Assembly: GCA_030765645.1 (NCBI GenBank)
Contig: JAVCCE010000004.1
Span: 31,266-95,265 of the forward strand
DNA length: 64,000 nucleotides
From: Candidatus Hinthialibacter antarcticus
GTDB taxonomy: Bacteria; Hinthialibacterota; Hinthialibacteria; Hinthialibacterales; Hinthialibacteraceae
Direction: 5' to 3'
Shown here: in pieces, positions 59,960 through 64,000 of the stretch
How positions within the stretch are numbered: position 1 is the stretch's first letter
Layout of the letters: each line of letters opens with the position of its first letter
Notes under the pieces: model-generated
Databases searched by the model: none
The model's input: the letters and a program-made list of their open reading frames with translations, nothing else
What the model was told of the DNA's origin: nothing
Program-made: the position numbers and the translations under genes

Positions 59960-60247
59960 ATGAAACAGCAACGAGTCAAAATCATAGAAGCAAAGCCTCT
60001 GACTGAATTTCATGTTGCGTTGAAATTTAACGATGGCCATGAAAAAGAAATTGATCTATTGCCGTTTCTCAACGGTCAAGTTTTCGAACCGCTGAAAAAT
60101 GATCCTGCTCTATTCAGACAAATCTCCCTTGAAGGCGGAACGCTCTGCTGGCCAACTGGCGCCGATATCGATCCTTACGTTCTCTATTATGGAAGCGCAG
60201 AAGAAGCCGAAAAATATATAATGAAAACCTCTGCCACTCTCACTTAA
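59960..60247 (+). CDS. DUF2442-family protein
   Basis: A 95-residue protein: KIIEAKPLTEFHVALKFNDGHEKEIDLLPFL, then VFEPLKNDPALFRQISLEGGTLCWPTGADIDP, the DUF2442 signature. DUF2442 and DUF4160 form compact two-gene modules that behave like toxin-antitoxin or stress cassettes; the activity is unknown to me. AAAGG is five bases before ATG. The partner gene upstream carries an in-frame stop. Confidence 0.88.
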   Translation: MKQQRVKIIEAKPLTEFHVALKFNDGHEKEIDLLPFLNGQVFEPLKNDPALFRQISLEGGTLCWPTGADIDPYVLYYGSAEEAEKYIMKTSATLT

Positions 60248-60307
60248 TCTTTTCCACTCCACAACGCTCAATTGACAACGCCCCACGCTCTCGCCTATAG
60301 TGTGTGT

Positions 60308-60391
60308 AATCGCTGGGGGTGGACGGGCGTACCGTCCTGAGAACATACCCCTCGAACCTGATCCGGCTCGAACCGGCGGAGGGAAGCGATT
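60308..60391 (+). promoter_or_regulatory. TPP riboswitch
   Basis: P1 arms AATCGCT (60308) and AGCGATT (60385) enclose the thi-box landmarks CTGAGA (60337), ACCTGATCCGG (60356) and GGAGGGAAGCG (60378). It controls thiC, which starts about 100 bases downstream. AAGCG at 60384 can also pair with CGCTT at 60401 before a T-run, overlapping the P1 arm. Confidence 0.97.
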
Positions 60392-60419
60392 GTTGCACGC
60401 CGCTTTTTTCTTTTCGTAA

Positions 60420-61913
<1,494 letters not shown>

Positions 61914-62336
61914 TAAGTAACGACTCTACTTGTATGTAAGGTGGGGGTTGTTTGATACGCGTTTATTTACCGTAATGCTCTCAACCCCCTCTGTGTCTCC
62001 CCCATCTTGGGGGAGAGGTTTCTACTGTGCGGGAGGCAGGTCTCGCTTTTAATTTATGAGATTGCTTTGGTCGCTAACGCTTCCTCGCAATGACACTGCC
62101 GCAGGGTAGGGCTCGCGGCGCGAAGCGAAGCAGCCCACCCCTTTTCTCTTAAACCTCGCCGACGCCGAAGACGGCGCAACCGACGGCAAATTTAGCGGGG
62201 TGGTTGTGTGAGGCCGGGGAATAAGTAATGTTAATTGTGAGGTGAAGTTTTATAAAATTATTGTTGCAATTTACTCTTCGATGGTTTATCTTGAAGGCGT
62301 CTTCGTGTTTTCAAAATCTACGATGGAGCCACAATA
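61914..62336. other. Intergenic region after thiC
   Basis: No gene. It contains an R-type palindrome at 61996-62025 (TCCCCCATCTTGGGGGAGA) that may end the thiC transcript, a hairpin CGCCGACGCC/GGCGCAACC-like stretch near 62160, and an AT-rich promoter-like zone before 62337. The boundary to the AT-rich nuclease gene is near 62225. Confidence 0.55.
61996..62025. repeat. Dispersed palindrome family R, diverged copy
   Basis: TCTCCCCCATCTTGGGGGAG with GAGGTTT following. Same type as 10741 but with a different arm. Confidence 0.5.
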
Positions 62337-63869
62337 ATGGATTTCCGCATAATTATTCCCAATATTTCAACTCTCAGTGATAAAAAACGAATCGCCAGCC
62401 AATATGTAATCGACTACAAAAACCTTGATGAAGAAGCGCTTAATGACGCGTTGATTAAAACGGCTCCTCAATATTACAATGAGGAAAATGTAAAAAAATC
62501 CTTATCTGATTTACTGTTTCATTCAGATAGAAATATACGAATTCTTCATCATATTATTCTAAAAACCGTTTTGTTAAATCAAGATGATTTTTTAATGCCG
62601 CAGAAAGATTTAGACCAATCAGTAATTGATTTTGAGCAAGAAATTGTTAATGCCTCAAATGAAGACCTCCAATACAAGAATAAAGAGAAAAATCAACATA
62701 TTGAGTTGTTCAAGTTTTTGCTTGAAACGGCATGGGAGCGCGACGACGATATCACGCCAGATGAAAAGAATTTGATTGAAAAATTGAAAAGCAAATTGCA
62801 AATTACAGATAGAGAATACCATATTTTGGAAGCAACAATTGGACGGTTTCCAAAAGATAAAAACGAAATACATTTGCACGATGATATTCGAAAGTGCAGG
62901 TTAGAACTTCAAAGCTGTGGATTACTTATGTGTTTTAGGACTCCCGATAAAATTGAATATGATGTTCTTCCAAGGGAAGTTGCATCGGCAATTAGAAACG
63001 TTTGGAATATTGAATTAAAAGATCATGGCTACAAAGCATTAGTTAATTATAAAGCTGTTCGTAATAAACAATACATAATGGATATGCTTGAGAAAAATGG
63101 TGTTTATTGCGAAAAATATTCGACGGTAGAAGAATTGCAAAACTTGGTAGTGACTCACATTGCGCCAAGCATATTGCTTGGGGGCTTTTCGTCACGCGAT
63201 GGCCTTGATGTATCTGTGTTATCTAAATGGTGTCGCGAACTTTCCTTAGCTTGTTCAGGTCAAAAAACGGAATTAATAAAACGAATAATTGAATATTATG
63301 ACCAATTGAAAGAAACAAGTTCTCTCGTGGGGCCAGATGGCGACGAACGAGAATTGTTGTTTTCATTTTTTGAAGAACTATCAAAACGCGACTTAGAAGA
63401 ACTACGAAAACAAGGTGTTATTTCAAAAGACATCGAATGTGAACGACATTTTGAGCGAGCAACTTATTATATCTTTGAAAGATATCTTGACCATAAACCA
63501 CAGCAGCTTTCGGGTACAGAACATGCAGACGGAATTCTTGCATATAAAGATCGGTTGATCCTTTGGGATAACAAGTCAAAAGAACAGCCTGTCAACTTGA
63601 AGGATCACGTCAAGCAGTTTGATCGATATATACAATCTTCACAAAAGCGGATAGCCGCTTTTATCGTAATTGGCCCCGATTTCACAGAAGAATCGAGTCG
63701 CGAAGCGATGAAGTATAGCATCTCAAATGATGTTCCAATTGGTTTGCTTAAAGCGTCTGATTTAAAGAATGTTGCATTACAATTTAAAAAGAATGGTATG
63801 AACGAACCATTCCCATTAGGTAATTTTATTCAAACGGGGCTAATAAATATAGAAAAGTTTGTATTTTAG
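62337..63869 (+). CDS. SAP-domain protein with C-terminal PD-(D/E)XK nuclease-like domain
   Basis: A 510-residue AT-rich gene. The middle has a helical TerB/EF-hand-like stretch (AWERDDDITPDEKNLIEKLK). A SAP-type DNA-binding helix pair at about 289-325 (VSVLSKWCRELSLACSGQK, TELIKRIIEYY) follows, with a weaker SAP-like unit before it at about 240-275. The C-terminal 120 residues fit a PD-(D/E)XK fold of FokI type: Asp398 in HADGILAYKD, Asp411 and Lys413 in ILWDNKSKE, then a beta strand RIAAFIVIG. It is likely a DNA endonuclease for defence or mobile-element use. No methylase is adjacent. The right neighbour is an IS110 transposase end. Confidence 0.62.
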   Translation: MDFRIIIPNISTLSDKKRIASQYVIDYKNLDEEALNDALIKTAPQYYNEENVKKSLSDLLFHSDRNIRILHHIILKTVLLNQDDFLMPQKDLDQSVIDFEQEIVNASNEDLQYKNKEKNQHIELFKFLLETAWERDDDITPDEKNLIEKLKSKLQITDREYHILEATIGRFPKDKNEIHLHDDIRKCRLELQSCGLLMCFRTPDKIEYDVLPREVASAIRNVWNIELKDHGYKALVNYKAVRNKQYIMDMLEKNGVYCEKYSTVEELQNLVVTHIAPSILLGGFSSRDGLDVSVLSKWCRELSLACSGQKTELIKRIIEYYDQLKETSSLVGPDGDERELLFSFFEELSKRDLEELRKQGVISKDIECERHFERATYYIFERYLDHKPQQLSGTEHADGILAYKDRLILWDNKSKEQPVNLKDHVKQFDRYIQSSQKRIAAFIVIGPDFTEESSREAMKYSISNDVPIGLLKASDLKNVALQFKKNGMNEPFPLGNFIQTGLINIEKFVF

Positions 63870-63893
63870 CCGCGGTAGCGACTGTCTTGGTTG

Positions 63894-64000
63894 TCAAGTT
63901 GTTTTTTCTGGTGAAAGTGGTTTGGCGATGACATTGAGGATACATAGAAGTTTTCGCATTGCAGCAATGAGAGCGGTCATTTTGGCTTTTCCGTTCGCAA
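63894..64000 (-). CDS. IS110-family transposase, C-terminal end (rest outside window)
   Basis: The last 34 codons of a minus-strand frame running off the right edge: ANGKAKMTALIAAMRKLLCI, LNVIAKPLSPEKTT. The segment GKxKxxALxAxMRKLLxILN is diagnostic of the IS110/IS1111 transposase C-terminus (the Tnp domain end with the Ser-containing TIS116 part). The stop at 63894 lies 25 bp after the nuclease gene stop. The element end must fall in 63870-63893 or within the nuclease gene tail. Confidence 0.75.
   Translation of the reverse strand, partial: ANGKAKMTALIAAMRKLLCILNVIAKPLSPEKTT

Overview
The window looks like chromosome from an uncultured Gram-negative bacterium of middling GC content. Outer-membrane and LPS functions are present: kdsA (Kdo synthesis), TolC and MlaE, RlpA, an AsmA/DUF748-type protein, and a FadL/PorV-like barrel. 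There are many secreted beta-propellers, a SUMF1 lipoprotein, a gingipain-fold (C25) protease and pilin-like proteins with an LPxFxxxQ segment after the membrane helix. This mix suggests a candidate phylum near the PVC/FCB groups (Sumerlaeota/Hinthialibacterota-like). The placement is an inference and is weak.

Layout. 1-4.7 kb: 3' part of polyphosphate kinase, then an outer-membrane barrel and a propeller protein on the minus strand. 4.8-7.5 kb: a beta-lactamase-fold hydrolase and a SUMF1 lipoprotein whose junction is duplicated around an AT-rich HEPN/AbiU2-like gene, then an orphan antitoxin. 7.6-12.7 kb: glycosyltransferase, di-haem peroxidase, tgt, DinB-like protein. 13.0-17.2 kb: an AT-rich three-gene secreted-protein operon bounded by a 27-bp direct repeat. 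17.3-22.3 kb: MFS transporter, TolC-MlaE pair, Gfo/Idh oxidoreductase. 22.4-27.0 kb: minus-strand operon TrkH / Tat-exported propeller / gmk / HDAC-family hydrolase, with a DUF429 relic at its end. 27.7-30.7 kb: secA and a broken ParE-type toxin-antitoxin pair. 30.7-38.7 kb: two pilin-like proteins with CbiM, an SGNH lipoprotein, DUF748, asd and two tiny membrane proteins. 39.3-45.4 kb: the conserved phoH / pgpH-type HD protein / ybeY / CorC group followed by a DUF502 protein. 45.5-48.6 kb: a dicarboxylate-transporter pseudogene, kdsA, sat. 48.8-59.7 kb: two GT-C type membrane proteins, MBL and pentapeptide proteins, rlpA, C25 peptidase, DUF4416 and a metallopeptidase-like protein. 59.7-64 kb: DUF4160 (with an in-frame TGA)/DUF2442, a TPP riboswitch with thiC, a SAP plus PD-(D/E)XK nuclease-like gene, and the end of an IS110 transposase.

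The housekeeping genes are intact. The accessory layer shows much gene decay (DASS, ParE, DUF429, DUF4160 and a lipoprotein relic) and AT-rich inserted genes. Intergenic space is filled with at least four families of palindromic repeats that recur across the window. The most interesting signals are the roughly 75-bp inverted-repeat element with a copy lacking its interior, the HEPN gene inside a duplicated gene junction, the SAP/nuclease gene beside IS110, the DUF4160 TGA, the HExxxH metallopeptidase and the pilin-like pair lacking the usual processing glycine. No tRNA, rRNA or CRISPR array was seen.
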